A stretch of DNA of 11,650 nucleotides from Robiginitomaculum sp. (lineage in GTDB: Bacteria > Pseudomonadota > Alphaproteobacteria > Caulobacterales > Maricaulaceae): the NCBI GenBank assembly GCA_002733485.1, contig NVVU01000065.1, forward strand, positions 1 through 11,650, given 5' to 3'. A program made the translations under genes and the position numbers. Of the stretch, positions 1 through 7,425 are shown in pieces. The notes under the pieces are model-generated. The model did no database searches and had not been told where the DNA came from. It was given only the letters and a program-made list of their open reading frames with translations. Within the stretch, counting starts at the first letter, position 1, and each line of letters starts with the position of its first letter.

Positions 1-668
1 TTTTCATCAATGGGGATGTCCAGAAAGTCTGCAATCTTGCGCATCTGGCCCGGCATATCGGCTTTGAGGTCATTGAAATGTAAAAGCATTACATTGGGCA
101 GATCGCGCACCGCCCACCAACTGGCAATATTGCCCCAGAACGGCCAGATCGGCCAGCCATCGCGCGCCCGCCATTCATGAAAAAAGTCGACCACATCCCT
201 GGTAATCGGGGCAAAGCGTTCCATCCCCGGCGGGCAGACTTCGGCCATGCGCTCATACATATCGGGCAGAAAATTTGAATGGTGGTTATAATAGCTCCAC
301 AGTACATCGCGGCCATCGCGGGCGATGTAGAGATATTTGGCCTTGGGCGAAAACGTCAGTGCATCCACCGGCAAATGGGTTTTGATAAAGCGGCGATGCG
401 TCTGGGCCTCCAGATCTGCCAGTTTCTCTTCTTTGGGCGGCAGGCGAAAGTCGAGCCAGGGCGACATTTCGGCGACGTTCAGGCCCTCTTCGCCGTTAAA
501 AATCAATTGGCTTACAATCTGTTGCAACCATGTGGTGCCGGCTTTGGCATAGGTGGCAATGATGATGTCATCATCACGAAATAAAAAATCGTTCCAAATG
601 GACGAATCGAAATGATTATGAATACGTTCGCCAGTTTTTACCGGCCATGCGATGACATTATCTTTCAT
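1..668 (-). CDS. Sulfotransferase family protein (partial, C-terminus beyond left edge)
   Basis: This is the N-terminal 222 residues of a PAPS-dependent sulfotransferase (Sulfotransfer_1 type), which moves sulfate from PAPS to a hydroxyl or amine acceptor. The 5'-phosphosulfate loop is YAKAGTTW (residues 40-47), close to the family pattern PKSGTTW. IKTHLP (95-100) supplies the usual catalytic His98. The 3'-phosphate site is YIARDGRDVLWSYYNH (114-129), with Arg117 and Ser125 eight residues apart as in cytosolic SULTs. No signal peptide is seen, so the protein should be cytoplasmic. The ATG at 668 follows a strong GGGGGGAAG ribosome site. The frame is open to the window edge, so it is cut by the window rather than visibly broken. 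It diverges from the oxidoreductase at 796 across a 127-base spacer in which I see no convincing promoter pair. The acceptor cannot be inferred. Family assignment is confident. Confidence 0.9.
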   Translation of the reverse strand, partial: MKDNVIAWPVKTGERIHNHFDSSIWNDFLFRDDDIIIATYAKAGTTWLQQIVSQLIFNGEEGLNVAEMSPWLDFRLPPKEEKLADLEAQTHRRFIKTHLPVDALTFSPKAKYLYIARDGRDVLWSYYNHHSNFLPDMYERMAEVCPPGMERFAPITRDVVDFFHEWRARDGWPIWPFWGNIASWWAVRDLPNVMLLHFNDLKADMPGQMRKIADFLDIPIDE

Positions 669-795
669 GCGCTTCCCCCCAGATTTTGCAAACGTGTCTA
701 TAGCACACCCTTTCAGGAAAAAAACGCCATGCCCTTCGACAAGTCCAAAACAAGGGTTTAAGCTGTGTGAAATTCAAAAACAAAAGGAACTCCCC

Positions 796-1809
796 ATGAC
801 AACCACAAGCCGTGAAATCCAACTGGCCAGCCGCCCGGTCGGTATGCCTCAGCCAGAAAACTTTAAACTGGCCAGTGTCGAACTTCCCGCCCCGGGCGAT
901 GGCGAAGTGCTGGTGAATAACCTGTGGATGTCGGTGGACCCTTATATGCGTGGCCGCATGATTGACCGCAAAAGCTATGTGCCGCCTTTTCAGATTGGCA
1001 AGGCGCTGGAAGGCCATGCGGTTGGCAAGGTGGAGACCTCAAACAATCCTGACTTTGCGAAGGGCGATCTGGTCCTCTCTATGAATGGCTGGCGCGAGGC
1101 GTTTGTCTCCGATGGCAAGGGTTTACAAAAGCTGGAAACTTTTGGCCTGCCTGAACAGGCGTTTTTAGGCGTCGCCGGAATGCCGGGCCTGACCGCCTAT
1201 GCAGGTTTGCTGCGCATTTTGGAGCCCAAAGAAGGCGAAACCATTTTTGTATCCGGGGCCGCCGGAGCCGTTGGTTCGCTGGTTTGTCAGATCGCCAAGA
1301 TCAAAGGCTGCACGGTGGTTGGCTCGGTTGGCTCCAAGGAAAAAGGCGAATGGCTGAAGTCTTTGGGCGTCGATGAAATCATTCTCTACAAGGATCACCC
1401 GGATCAGCTATCTTTGATGAAAGCGCTGAAAACCGCTGCCCCCAAGGGCGTGGACATGTATTTTGAAAATGTGGGTGGCGACCATCTGGTCGCGGCGCTG
1501 GATGCCATGCGCGATTTTGGCCGCATTGCCGTTTGCGGCATGATTTCTGGCTATAATGATACCGAGCCAAAACCCGGGCCGTGGAACCTGTTCAACATCA
1601 TTGGCAAGAGACTGAAAGTTCAGGGATTTATCGTATCTGATCACCAGGACATGCTAGGCGATTTTGTCAGCGATCTGGCGCAGTGGGTGCCCGCAGGTAA
1701 AGTGCAATGGCAGGAGACTGTGGAAGACGGCATTGAAAATGCTCCGACAGCTTTCCTGAAGTTATTTACCGGGGGTAATACCGGCAAAATGCTGGTCAAA
1801 TTGAGCTAG
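796..1809 (+). CDS. CurA-like NADP-dependent oxidoreductase (zinc-independent MDR family)
   Basis: The 337-residue product belongs to the zinc-free medium-chain reductases that include E. coli curcumin reductase CurA, prostaglandin/leukotriene reductases and plant alkenal reductases. These use NADPH to reduce the C=C bond of enones and enals. Family landmarks are LASRPVGMPQPENF (10-23), SVDPYMRGRM (46-55), GMPGLTAYAGL (128-138), the Rossmann turn SGAAGAVGS (153-161), SKEK (180-183; likely NADP phosphate contact), ENVGG (224-228) and VQGFIV (275-280). The catalytic-zinc cysteine/histidine set of true alcohol dehydrogenases is absent. I chose ATG 796, preceded by AAAGGAA. An in-frame start at 652 would add 48 low-complexity residues reaching into the neighbour's coding region. 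The thioesterase follows 11 bases after the stop and is probably co-transcribed. The physiological substrate is unknown; detoxification of reactive enals is a family-based guess. Confidence 0.93.
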   Translation: MTTTSREIQLASRPVGMPQPENFKLASVELPAPGDGEVLVNNLWMSVDPYMRGRMIDRKSYVPPFQIGKALEGHAVGKVETSNNPDFAKGDLVLSMNGWREAFVSDGKGLQKLETFGLPEQAFLGVAGMPGLTAYAGLLRILEPKEGETIFVSGAAGAVGSLVCQIAKIKGCTVVGSVGSKEKGEWLKSLGVDEIILYKDHPDQLSLMKALKTAAPKGVDMYFENVGGDHLVAALDAMRDFGRIAVCGMISGYNDTEPKPGPWNLFNIIGKRLKVQGFIVSDHQDMLGDFVSDLAQWVPAGKVQWQETVEDGIENAPTAFLKLFTGGNTGKMLVKLS

Positions 1810-1820
1810 GGTCCAGTCTC

Positions 1821-2264
1821 ATGCGCGGCTTTTCCAAACTGACCATGGACCGGACCTCGCTGGAAGCGGCCAATGCGGTGGGCCGGGAAACCTTTCCCGG
1901 CCATATGGGCATTGTTTTTACCAGTGTGGACCCGGCCCGGGTTGAGGCCGAATTTGAAATCACCGACGCCCATATGGCCCCGAACGGGTTTTTGCATGGC
2001 GCTTCGGTGGTTGCCCTGGCCGATACCATTGCCGGCTTTGCCAATGTGCTGAACCTGCCTGAAGGGGCCGGTGGTTTCACCACAATCGAGTTGAAAACCA
2101 ATTACCTTGGCACAGCATGCAGCGGCCTAATTCATGGCGTTGGCACCCCTGTGCATCTGGGCCATTCCACACAGGTCTGGGATGTCAAAGTTTCCCGCGC
2201 CAAGGACAGCAAAACCATCGCCCTGTTTCGATGCACCAATATGATTTTATGGCCCAACGACTAG
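1821..2264 (+). CDS. PaaI-type hotdog-fold thioesterase
   Basis: The 147-residue product has the hotdog fold of the PaaI/4HBT thioesterases, which hydrolyse acyl-CoA (often aryl- or medium-chain-CoA) in the cytoplasm. The diagnostic stretch is NGFLHGASVVALADTIAGFA (55-74). It matches the family pattern N-G-x-x-H-G-G...ADxA, with Ser instead of the second Gly and Asp68 in the catalytic helix. GGFTTIELKTNYLG (84-97) is the usual strand after the helix, and length is normal for a single-domain member. ATG 1821 has a weak AGGG eight to eleven bases upstream; an in-frame ATG at 1845 is an alternative. It lies 11 bases after the CurA-like gene, suggesting one transcript and perhaps a shared acyl-CoA or enone pathway (inference). 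It converges with the DAHP synthase gene, leaving 15 bases and no visible terminator hairpin. Substrate is undetermined. Confidence 0.88.
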   Translation: MRGFSKLTMDRTSLEAANAVGRETFPGHMGIVFTSVDPARVEAEFEITDAHMAPNGFLHGASVVALADTIAGFANVLNLPEGAGGFTTIELKTNYLGTACSGLIHGVGTPVHLGHSTQVWDVKVSRAKDSKTIALFRCTNMILWPND

Positions 2265-2279
2265 GTCTGAACCCCTCAT

Positions 2280-3650
2280 TTATTGCGCAGCGGCCAAACG
2301 GTCTCTTTGCGCCTTGATCTGTTCAGCCAGCAGAAACGCCAGTTCTAGCGCCTGCTCACCGTTCAGGCGCGGATCGCAATGAGTGTGATAGCGCGAGGAG
2401 AGATCGTCTTCGGTAATCTCGTTGGCGCCGCCAATACATTCAGTGACATCATTACCGGTCATTTCAAAATGCACACCACCCGGCCAGGCATTTTCAGCGC
2501 GAAGGACGTCCATAAACTCGCCAACTTCGGCCAGAATGGCGCTGACAGGGCGGGTTTTGAAACCATTACCGGTTTTTTGAGTATTGCCGTGCATGGGATC
2601 ACAGGACCAGACCACCACGCGGCCATCGCCTTCGACGGCACGGACCAGTGCGGGTAAATGCTGTTCCACCTTGCCAGCACCAAACCGGTTGATAAGCACA
2701 ATGCGGCCCGGCTCGTTTTGCGGGTTCAGGGCATCCAGCAATTGCAACAACTCATCGGGCTTCATGGAGGGGCCGCATTTAATACCAATAGGGTTTTTGA
2801 TACCCCTGCAAAACTCCACATGGGCACCATCGACCTGACGGGTGCGATCCCCGATCCACAACAAATGCGCCGAGGTATCATACCAGTCGCCCGAGGTACT
2901 ATCGACGCGTGTCATGGCCTGTTCATAGCCCAGAAGTAGCGCTTCGTGGCTGGTATAAAAGCTCGTGCCGGCCAGTTGCGGCGCACTTTCGGCGGTAATG
3001 CCACAGGCATCAATAAATTCCAGGGTTTCGCTGATCTTGTCAGCGATATTGCGATAGCGGGCACCGGCGGGGCTGCGTTTGACAAAGCCCAGCGTCCATT
3101 TATGTACATTGCCCAGATGCGCATAACCGCCCGTGGCAAAGGCCCTGAGCAGGTTCAGCGTCGAGGCCGACTGGTTATAGGCCTGCATCAGGCGTTCAGG
3201 GTTGGGCACACGCCCTTCGGGGGTAAAGGCCATGGCGTTGATATTATCACCGCGATAACTGGGCAGCGTCACCCCGTCGCGGGTTTCAACGGGCGAAGAG
3301 CGCGGCTTGGCAAACTGGCCGGCAATCCGGCCAAGTTTTACCACCGGGCGGCCCCCGGCAAAGGTCAGAACCACTGCCATCTGCATCAGCACACGAAACA
3401 TGTCGCGCACACCATCGGCGGAAAACTCCTTAAAGCTTTCGGCGCAATCGCCCCCCTGCAACACAAAGGCGCGTCCTTTGGCGGCTTCGGCCAATTCGTT
3501 TTTCAATGCCCGGGCTTCACCGGCAAAGACCAGAGGCGCCGCGCGGCACAAACGCTCCTCGACATCAGCCAGCGCGGCTGGATCGGGATAGTCATCGGGA
3601 ATGTGCCTGGCGGGTTTTTCACGCCAGCTATTAGGGGACCATTTGGCCAT
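2280..3650 (-). CDS. aroG: Class II 3-deoxy-7-phosphoheptulonate (DAHP) synthase
   Basis: The enzyme condenses phosphoenolpyruvate with erythrose-4-phosphate to DAHP, the first committed step of the shikimate route to aromatic amino acids. The 456-residue product is full length for the class II (plant and actinobacterial) type. Recognisable blocks are QGGDCAESF (65-73), SYRGDNINA (131-139), HKWTLGF (183-189), IGIKCGPSMKP (288-298), INRFGAGKVEQHLP (320-333), VWSCDPMHGNT (347-357) and VHFEMTGNDVTECIGG (393-408). The expected metal ligands are Cys69, His354, Glu396 and Asp426. The 42- and 30-residue gaps between the last three equal those of the M. tuberculosis enzyme (His369, Glu411, Asp441). 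The N-terminus is about 15-18 residues shorter than in M. tuberculosis. ATG 3650 follows AGGTG. No aromatic-rich leader peptide is seen upstream, though a GC hairpin lies in the presumed 5' leader. It appears monocistronic. Confidence 0.97.
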   Translation of the reverse strand: MAKWSPNSWREKPARHIPDDYPDPAALADVEERLCRAAPLVFAGEARALKNELAEAAKGRAFVLQGGDCAESFKEFSADGVRDMFRVLMQMAVVLTFAGGRPVVKLGRIAGQFAKPRSSPVETRDGVTLPSYRGDNINAMAFTPEGRVPNPERLMQAYNQSASTLNLLRAFATGGYAHLGNVHKWTLGFVKRSPAGARYRNIADKISETLEFIDACGITAESAPQLAGTSFYTSHEALLLGYEQAMTRVDSTSGDWYDTSAHLLWIGDRTRQVDGAHVEFCRGIKNPIGIKCGPSMKPDELLQLLDALNPQNEPGRIVLINRFGAGKVEQHLPALVRAVEGDGRVVVWSCDPMHGNTQKTGNGFKTRPVSAILAEVGEFMDVLRAENAWPGGVHFEMTGNDVTECIGGANEITEDDLSSRYHTHCDPRLNGEQALELAFLLAEQIKAQRDRLAAAQ

Positions 3651-3670
3651 AAGAACACCTGTTACTTTCT

Positions 3671-3684
3671 AGGGGGCAGCCCCT
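3671..3684 (-). promoter_or_regulatory. Small GC-rich hairpin in the DAHP synthase 5' leader
   Basis: AGGGG (3671-3675) and CCCCT (3680-3684) form a five-pair inverted repeat around a four-base loop, 21 bases upstream of the DAHP synthase start codon. In the minus-strand mRNA it would sit just ahead of the AGGTG ribosome site. There is no T-run after it in that direction, so it is not an obvious terminator. A role in translation or mRNA stability is only an inference. Confidence 0.3.
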
Positions 3685-3734
3685 CAAGCAGCGCTCTATA
3701 CGATAAAGCACGCACGGCGCAAATAAGAAGCGAC

Positions 3735-3754
3735 AGACAAAGTGTCTTTTTTTT
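3735..3754 (+). terminator. Possible short hairpin plus T-run upstream of the exported-protein gene
   Basis: AGACA (3735-3739) pairs with TGTCT (3743-3747) over a three-base loop and runs into eight consecutive Ts (3747-3754). This has the form of an intrinsic terminator on the plus strand, but the five-pair stem is weak and AT-leaning. No plus-strand gene ends just before it. If real it would attenuate read-through into the gene at 3834, or end a short unannotated transcript. The 183-base spacer 3651-3833 otherwise holds no gene and no convincing promoter for either neighbour. Confidence 0.3.
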
Positions 3755-3833
3755 AGGGGTTGTATGAAAAGTGGAGGGTTTTATCGAGCGGTGGCGTCCC
3801 TTAGATGAAACCAACACTGAAAGAGGGAATTTC

Positions 3834-4361
3834 ATGCGTAACTTAATCATCAAACCAGTGCTGAGTGTGGCCTTGGCGCTTGCGGGCATTACGCCTGCAT
3901 TTGCAGAGCCATTTTATGCTGCCAGTCAGTCATTGCAGGACCTTCGTCCTCAAAATGACATGGCGGCCAAAGCCTATCTAAAATTTTCGCTGGGTGGCAA
4001 AAGGCTTACCTCACGCGAACGTTTTCGGTCCGGCCTTAAACTGCAAATGCGTAATGTACTGCAATCACAAAACCTGCAAGACAGCCGCTTTGTGTATCCT
4101 GGTGGCGACATAAACCTGTTGGATCTGTCCATGGGCGCACAGGGTTTTTCATCCATGAAGCTAAATGGCGTGCCCCTGCAACAGGCTTCCTATACGCTTA
4201 ATGCTGACGAAGATGGCAATAACGGTGGCTCCGGGCGCGGCATGCGTAGCGGCCTTGTTATTGCTGGTGCTGTCATTATCGCGATTGGCGTCGCCGCCGC
4301 CGCCGCAGGGGGCAGCAGCAACGACACAAACGATCCTAACCACCCTAACGACAACCAGTAA
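3834..4361 (+). CDS. Hypothetical exported protein with C-terminal hydrophobic segment
   Basis: I do not recognise this 175-residue protein. It begins with a clear Sec signal peptide: basic MRNLIIK, a hydrophobic core, and cleavage most likely after PAFA at residue 24. The mature part (25-130) is soluble-looking. It includes YLKFSLGGKR (48-57) and RFRSGLKLQMR (63-73), alternating patterns that resemble short beta strands. A Gly/Asp/Asn linker (124-137) precedes a hydrophobic run, SGLVIAGAVIIAIGVAAAAAGG (139-160), probably a membrane anchor. A polar tail rich in Asn and Asp follows (161-175). The predicted topology is periplasmic domain, one membrane pass, then a very short tail. ATG 3834 follows GAGGGAA; an in-frame GTG at 3771 would bury the signal peptide behind 21 charged residues and is rejected. 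It stands alone, ends in a hairpin terminator, and faces the ATP-grasp gene. Function is unknown. Confidence 0.8.
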   Translation: MRNLIIKPVLSVALALAGITPAFAEPFYAASQSLQDLRPQNDMAAKAYLKFSLGGKRLTSRERFRSGLKLQMRNVLQSQNLQDSRFVYPGGDINLLDLSMGAQGFSSMKLNGVPLQQASYTLNADEDGNNGGSGRGMRSGLVIAGAVIIAIGVAAAAAGGSSNDTNDPNHPNDNQ

Positions 4362-4376
4362 TCCCCCCCAAGACCC

Positions 4377-4422
4377 GGGGTCTGAATCGTCAAAGGTTCA
4401 GGCCCCAACCCCTTTTCTTCTT
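4377..4422 (+). terminator. Intrinsic terminator after the exported-protein gene
   Basis: GGGGTCTGAA (4377-4386) pairs with TTCAGGCCCC (4397-4406), a ten-pair stem with one G-T wobble and a ten-base loop, followed by a pyrimidine- and T-rich run (4411-4422). It begins 16 bases after the stop at 4361. Read on the minus strand, the wobble becomes a C-A mismatch and no T-run follows, so it should work mainly for the plus-strand gene. The minus-strand operon ending at 4421 has no equally good terminator here. Confidence 0.7.
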
Positions 4423-5311
4423 ATTGGCCAGAATGCAAGGCTGCCAACAGTCCGTCCAGCAAAGGCCGGGCAAACCCTTCTCCCTGCTCTGGATAGTGAT
4501 AGGGTTCGATAAGTTCGACCTCCATAATCACTGGCTGATTGCTCGTATCCCGAACCAGATCAATGCGCGCATAGAGCGGTAAGTGCGGCAATGCCGCAAT
4601 GGCTGCCTTGGCAACGGCGCATTCCTGCACATCGGGGTGATGGTCCACTTCCCGGCCACCATAGCCCGATTGCACCCGATAATCTCCCCGGCCCGGAATT
4701 TTGCGCACGCCATGACTGAACCGACCATCATAATAAAGCATGGAAATTTCGCCATATTTGGCAATTCCGGGCAAAAACGGCTGAATAAAACAGGCATCCG
4801 GCGGTAGGTCTTGCGGGTCTGGCAACGCCTCCTCACGCTTTAACCGCGCCTGACGCCAGGCATTGGCCCCGATGCGCGGTTTAATAACGATTTCATCGGC
4901 TTGCAGCGCATCAAAGGCCGAAGTGATGCTATGGGCGTCGGCCGCATCGGCCCAGATGGCAGGAATGGAAGGCACGCCCTTGTTTGCCAGATCAGCCAAA
5001 TAGGCCTTGTCGAGATTCCATTGCATTAGCGCCAGCGGATTAAATAAAGCAGTTTGCGCATCAATATGGGCCAGCTTTTCAAAAAACAGATCGCGCTTTT
5101 GCGGGTAATCCCATGTGGTGCCCACCAGCGCCGCATCAAAACCAGCCCAGTCAATGGCCGGATCATCCCAGATCACTTCATCGATTCTTAGCCCGCGTCT
5201 GGCCGCCTCCCTGTGCAGAGCCGCCATCTGCAAATCATGCTCGCGCCCTTCCGGCCCGCGCCCCGGCTGGCCCGGGCGCAACTCTGCACAGGTGAGAAAC
5301 GCAATGTGCAT
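4421..5311 (-). CDS. ATP-grasp domain protein (RimK / DcsG-like ligase family)
   Basis: The 296-residue product is an ATP-grasp enzyme of the group that includes DcsG from D-cycloserine synthesis and is distantly related to RimK and glutathione synthetase. Such enzymes activate a carboxylate with ATP and join it to an amine or similar nucleophile. Visible signatures are VIWDDPAIDW (46-55), TTWDYP (65-70), NPLALMQWNLDKAYL (91-105), the ATP-binding lysine in VIKPRIGAN (142-150), GEISMLYYDGRFSHGVRKIPGRGDYRVQ (187-214), ARIDLVRD (248-255) and the metal-binding EVELIEP (264-270). The start at 5311 follows AAGGG, 14 bases after the glutathione reductase stop, so it is very likely the last gene of the glmU-rpiA-gor operon. 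Its neighbour suggests, but does not prove, a link to thiol or redox chemistry. The substrate is unknown. Family assignment is firm. Confidence 0.9.
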   Translation of the reverse strand: MHIAFLTCAELRPGQPGRGPEGREHDLQMAALHREAARRGLRIDEVIWDDPAIDWAGFDAALVGTTWDYPQKRDLFFEKLAHIDAQTALFNPLALMQWNLDKAYLADLANKGVPSIPAIWADAADAHSITSAFDALQADEIVIKPRIGANAWRQARLKREEALPDPQDLPPDACFIQPFLPGIAKYGEISMLYYDGRFSHGVRKIPGRGDYRVQSGYGGREVDHHPDVQECAVAKAAIAALPHLPLYARIDLVRDTSNQPVIMEVELIEPYHYPEQGEGFARPLLDGLLAALHSGQ

Positions 5312-5325
5312 GATTAAGCCCTTAT

Positions 5326-6720
5326 CTACGCCGCTTCGCCGTCTTCCAGCACCGGGGGAATAAATTTCTCCCGCATCAGCACCAGTTCTTCGGCCGCCGT
5401 GGGATGCACGGCGCAGGTTTCATCCCACTCAGCTTTGGTCAGGCCAGCTTTGATGGCGATGGCGGCGATCTGAATAATTTCCGGCGCGGCATCGGATACC
5501 AGATGCACCCCCACCACCACCTGATCTTCGGTGCGCACCACCAGTTTCATCAAATACTGTTCTTGTGATCCGGAAATGGTGTGGCGCATGGGGCGAAAGC
5601 TGGATTTGTATATATCCACCTTGCCATATTTCTCGCGAGCCTGATGCTCGCTAAGGCCAACCGAACCCACGGGCGGCTGGGTGAAGACGGCGCTGGCCAC
5701 ATCCTTGTGATCAAAGGCATGACGGCGATCCCCATATTCACTGTCGGCAAAGGCCGCGCCCTCGCGAATGGCCACCGGGGTCAGCGCAATCCGGTCGGTA
5801 ACATCGCCCACGGCAAATATGCCGGGCACAGAAGTCTGGCCAAATTCGTCCACCATAATGGCACCGCCCACATTGGTGTTCACCCCGGCAGTTTCCAGCC
5901 CCAGCCCTTCGATGGCCGCCACCCGGCCAATGGCCATCATCACCTGATCACAGTCTATATTTACGCCGGTATCCAGCGCCACACTGAGGCCACCATCGGT
6001 CTTTTTCACCGTCTCGATATTGGCATGGGTAATCACCCGTACGCCCTGGCGGATCAGTTCGTTGTGGATATGCGTCCGCACATCGTCATCAAAGCCACGC
6101 AACACCAGATCTCGCCGGTAAATCAGACAAACCTTGCCCCCCAGACCGGCAAAAATAGAGGCAAATTCACAGGCGATATAGCCGCCGCCATTGATGACAA
6201 TATGATCCGGCAATTTGGTCAGATGAAACGCCTCATTCGAGGTAACGGTGTGTTCTTCGCCATCAAAGCCCAGCAGGCGCGGCGTGCCGCCGGTGGCCAC
6301 AAGGATTTTACCGCATTTAAATACCCGTCCTGATTTGACCAGCCGCACCGTATCCGGACCGGTAATTTCGGCGCGCTCCTCCAGCATTTGTACCCCGGCA
6401 TTACCAAGATTACGCCGGTAGATACCAGATAACCGATCAATCTCCACATCCTTGGCCGCGATCAGGCTCGCCCAGTCAAAGCGCACATTGTCTGCGCTCC
6501 AGCCATAGCCATTGGCCTCTTTGAAGCCCTGTCCATAGGCACTGGCATAAACCAGAAATTTTTTGGGGACACAGCCACGAATGACACAGGTGCCGCCAAT
6601 GCGATATTCCTCGGCAATGGCAACTTTGGCACCATATTGCGCACTCATCCGCGCGGCGCGAACCCCGCCGGACCCCGCACCAATAACAAAGAGATCCACC
6701 TGTTCTTGGCCGTCGTTCAT
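5326..6720 (-). CDS. gor: Glutathione-disulfide reductase (NADPH, FAD)
   Basis: This is a full-length 464-residue glutathione reductase, which regenerates GSH from GSSG with NADPH in the cytoplasm. The FAD-binding turn is VIGAGSGGVRAAR (12-24). The redox disulfide is in GGTCVIRGCVPKK (42-54), with Cys45 and Cys50; the Val-Ile-Arg form is common in alphaproteobacterial enzymes. The NADPH-binding turn is NGGGYIACEFA (177-187). Arg203 and Arg208 in YRRDLVLRGFDDD are the usual 2'-phosphate contacts and favour glutathione reductase over lipoamide dehydrogenase. The second FAD motif is FAVGDVTDR (302-310). The dimer-interface catalytic pair is in HPTAAEEL (439-446; His439, Glu444). The usual AIGRxPN is AIGRVAA here, a small deviation. 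It starts 3 bases after the rpiA stop, with GGAG inside the rpiA end as a plausible ribosome site, so it is very likely co-transcribed with rpiA and glmU. Confidence 0.97.
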   Translation of the reverse strand: MNDGQEQVDLFVIGAGSGGVRAARMSAQYGAKVAIAEEYRIGGTCVIRGCVPKKFLVYASAYGQGFKEANGYGWSADNVRFDWASLIAAKDVEIDRLSGIYRRNLGNAGVQMLEERAEITGPDTVRLVKSGRVFKCGKILVATGGTPRLLGFDGEEHTVTSNEAFHLTKLPDHIVINGGGYIACEFASIFAGLGGKVCLIYRRDLVLRGFDDDVRTHIHNELIRQGVRVITHANIETVKKTDGGLSVALDTGVNIDCDQVMMAIGRVAAIEGLGLETAGVNTNVGGAIMVDEFGQTSVPGIFAVGDVTDRIALTPVAIREGAAFADSEYGDRRHAFDHKDVASAVFTQPPVGSVGLSEHQAREKYGKVDIYKSSFRPMRHTISGSQEQYLMKLVVRTEDQVVVGVHLVSDAAPEIIQIAAIAIKAGLTKAEWDETCAVHPTAAEELVLMREKFIPPVLEDGEAA

Positions 6721-6723
6721 GGG

Positions 6724-7425
6724 TTAATGCTCCAGTATTTCGGCGCTGAGTTCATCACCAATAATGACCACCCGTGCCAGATCAATAAAAAGGCCGTGCT
6801 CAACCACGCCAGGCACGGCGCAAAGCCGCGACGCGGTTTTTGCCGGATCAGGAATGGCCGCACAGGCGCAATCCAGTATGTAATGTCCACCATCGGTGAT
6901 AAAAGGTTTGCCGCTGTTCTGGTCGTGTCGAAGCTTGACATCGGGGCGGCTGGAACCGGCCTGACAAAGCGCATCAAACACTTTTTTGGCGGTGATGGAA
7001 AAGCCAAACGGCTCCACCTCCACCGGTAAAGGATAGGCCCCCAGAGTTTTCACCATCTTGCTCTCGTCAGCGATCACCACCATAAGATCTGAAGCGTTGG
7101 CGATGATTTTTTCCCGCAAAAGGCGCCCGCCACCGCCTTTGATCAGCGCAAAATCCGGGCCGATTTCATCGGCACCATCCACTGTCAAGTCGATTCGGTC
7201 CGCGTGTTCAATGCTCAGTAATTCAATGCCGGCCTCACGCGCTGCCTCGGCGGTTTGATCGGACGTGGGAATGCCCTGCACCCTCAGGCCCGCCACCACG
7301 CGAATGCCCAGAAGTTCAATAAAAATCTCGGCGGTGGAGCCAGAACCCAAGCCCAGAATCATATCATCTTTGACATAATCCAGTGCCGCCCGTGCGGCAT
7401 GGGTTTTGGGGTTGTCATTGGTCAT
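6724..7425 (-). CDS. rpiA: Ribose-5-phosphate isomerase A
   Basis: The 233-residue enzyme interconverts ribose-5-phosphate and ribulose-5-phosphate in the non-oxidative pentose phosphate pathway. The phosphate-binding loop is GLGSGSTA (25-32). TVDGADEI (81-88) gives Asp83 and Asp86. LIKGGGGRLLREKI (94-107) gives Lys96 and the catalytic base Glu105. These match E. coli Asp81, Asp84, Lys94 and Glu103. IADESKMV (118-125) is also conserved, and length is normal. Its ATG overlaps the glmU stop in an ATGA arrangement, so translation is probably coupled. Gor follows after 3 bases. With Gor it groups pentose phosphate flux with an NADPH-consuming enzyme, a plausible but unproven functional link. Confidence 0.97.
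   Translation of the reverse strand: MTNDNPKTHAARAALDYVKDDMILGLGSGSTAEIFIELLGIRVVAGLRVQGIPTSDQTAEAAREAGIELLSIEHADRIDLTVDGADEIGPDFALIKGGGGRLLREKIIANASDLMVVIADESKMVKTLGAYPLPVEVEPFGFSITAKKVFDALCQAGSSRPDVKLRHDQNSGKPFITDGGHYILDCACAAIPDPAKTASRLCAVPGVVEHGLFIDLARVVIIGDELSAEILEH

Noticed and set aside
1..668. Sulfotransferase as a truncated pseudogene
   Set aside because: The frame is open with all motifs intact; the missing C-terminus is due to the window edge.
652..795. N-terminal extension of the CurA-like protein
   Set aside because: The 48 extra residues do not align with the family and overlap the start of the divergent sulfotransferase gene; ATG 796 has a proper ribosome site and the expected N-terminus.
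2946..3767. 273-codon plus-strand open frame over the DAHP synthase gene
   Set aside because: It lies mainly inside a fully conserved gene on the other strand, has no recognisable domain, and its composition is that of an antisense shadow.
3771..3833. Upstream GTG start for the exported protein
   Set aside because: It would place 21 charged residues ahead of a textbook signal peptide, and the ribosome site GAGGGAA fits ATG 3834.
5581..6333. 250-codon plus-strand open frame over gor
   Set aside because: Antisense to a complete glutathione reductase, with no motif or ribosome site of its own.
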